Shown here in pieces: positions 63,326-64,000 of a DNA stretch of 64,000 nt (position 1 is the first letter of the stretch; every line of letters begins with the position of its first letter). Position numbers and translations under genes: made by a program. This DNA is from Shuttleworthella satelles DSM 14600 (GTDB lineage Bacteria; Bacillota; Clostridia; Lachnospirales; Lachnospiraceae). The notes below the pieces were generated by a model. That model did not search any database and was not told the DNA's origin. It saw nothing but the letters and a program-made list of their open reading frames with translations. The stretch lies in NCBI RefSeq assembly GCF_000160115.1, contig NZ_GG665866.1, positions 124,001 through 188,000 of the forward strand, written 5' to 3'.

Positions 63326-63658
63326 TATCGGAAATATCCATAGTTTCACTATCCCAGGCTTGTGGATTATGCTGAATTTTCTACCGAAACATTATCCCCC
63401 GCAAATACTGATCCGCTTAAAATTTTTTAATAGGCATCGATCCCCATAAATCTCTTCCTCGACCACACATTGCGTAAAAAAGGATCCCTGTGACCTTTTA
63501 TCACCTGGATCCACTCTCTATTCTTTACCGTTCATTAAATTTATTTAATTTTTACCTGCCCTTGCTGGAGATAAATCTTCACAGTCCTCCAATTATATTC
63601 TTGTAAAAACAAAATCCCCTCTCAATGATAGGAAAGTTTCAATCGAAACAATCAGCGA
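63326..63658. other. Intergenic region between the ROK gene and sugar cluster
   Basis: AT-rich, no reading frame with a ribosome site. It separates the ROK gene from the cluster, so the ROK gene may be a separate transcript or its regulator may bind here. Confidence 0.4.
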
Positions 63659-64000
63659 TCAGATATTCAAGAAATTCTTCTGAATACATCCGAGGGCTGC
63701 CCCCAAGGCTCCGTCGTAGGAATCGTATTCGCGAAATCGTATCTCAACATCCTTTTCATTCATTCCAAAGAAATGCTCTCTTGCATAAGCCACCAGTCTT
63801 TCTCTGTTGGTCTTCCACGTCATCATATAAGCATCAACCACAACCGCATTTGGATTGAGCAGATTGACAACATTGGCCATGGCAAGAGCCTGCCCATGAA
63901 TACAGCTGTCAATCAGTGCGTCAATTTCCTGGTCTCCCCCCATCTGCAGCTCGAGAATCAGCCGCATGGTCAGTTCCTCTCCCGCGTCCAGCCTCTTGCG
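63659..64000 (-). CDS. ROK-family protein, N-terminus beyond window
   Basis: Only the C-terminal 113 residues are visible. ALAMANVVNLLNPNAVVVDA is the conserved ROK segment before the final strand, and SYDGALGAALGCIQKNFL is the typical end. ROK proteins are sugar kinases or NagC/XylR-like repressors; without the N-terminus the two cannot be told apart. Its place beside the sugar cluster fits either a specific regulator or a hexokinase. Confidence 0.75.
   Translation of the reverse strand, partial: RKRLDAGEELTMRLILELQMGGDQEIDALIDSCIHGQALAMANVVNLLNPNAVVVDAYMMTWKTNRERLVAYAREHFFGMNEKDVEIRFREYDSYDGALGAALGCIQKNFLNI

Overview
The window looks like chromosomal DNA of an anaerobic clostridium, most likely Lachnospiraceae. 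This rests on strong AGGAGG ribosome binding sites, oxygen-defence genes typical of anaerobes (rubrerythrin, desulfoferrodoxin), a sporadic mix of phage and insertion-sequence debris, and family-level resemblance of the housekeeping proteins. Nearly all genes read on the minus strand. No rRNA is present; there are seven tRNA genes.

Layout. 0-6.4 kb holds housekeeping and metabolic genes: maf (cut by the window edge), a NUDIX hydrolase, an iron alcohol dehydrogenase, a membrane-anchored FKBP isomerase, serine acetyltransferase, a TauE-type exporter and a membrane XRE regulator. 6.6-11.3 kb is a decayed accessory island: small unknown genes, a HicBA toxin-antitoxin pair, a VapD fragment, a frameshifted immunity-like gene, a phage head-module remnant (scaffold GP20 fragment, nuclease-toxin domain broken by a stop codon) and an IS110 relic. 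11.3-25.8 kb is a complete type I-C CRISPR-Cas locus read on the minus strand in the order cas3-cas5c-cas8c-cas7-cas4-cas1-cas2-leader-array. It has been hit twice by different IS3-family elements: one sits inside cas3 with a TTA target duplication, and one sits inside a spacer of the 50-repeat array with a CTG duplication. Removing the first element and one TTA restores an 809-codon cas3 frame. The adaptation and Cascade genes look intact, so this is a system that may still acquire spacers and bind targets but probably cannot degrade DNA through its own Cas3.

26-32 kb: a six-tRNA operon with a near-consensus promoter, then rhodanese, phosphodiesterase, rdgB, a secreted papain-like protease, a THUMP methyltransferase, a YbaK deacylase and tRNA-Arg. 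32-47 kb: nadE, desulfoferrodoxin and rubrerythrin (with a likely PerR box), membrane proteins, exonuclease III, methylglyoxal synthase, a phosphopantetheinyl transferase, asnB, a CapA-type protein and a SNF2 helicase. 47-56 kb: nagA, nagB, a two-component system and an SsuABC-type ABC transporter.

56-64 kb holds what may be the most interesting metabolic unit: a co-directional run of ROK protein, sugar-phosphate isomerase, phosphofructokinase, long class II aldolase, divergent triosephosphate-isomerase-like protein, LarA-like nickel racemase and mutarotase. It resembles a dedicated duplicate of upper glycolysis for an unidentified sugar.

A recurrent oddity is short tandem repeats of 18-40 bp, each unrelated in sequence, at the 5' or 3' edges of genes (maf, NUDIX, asnB, capA, a membrane protein, the histidine kinase).
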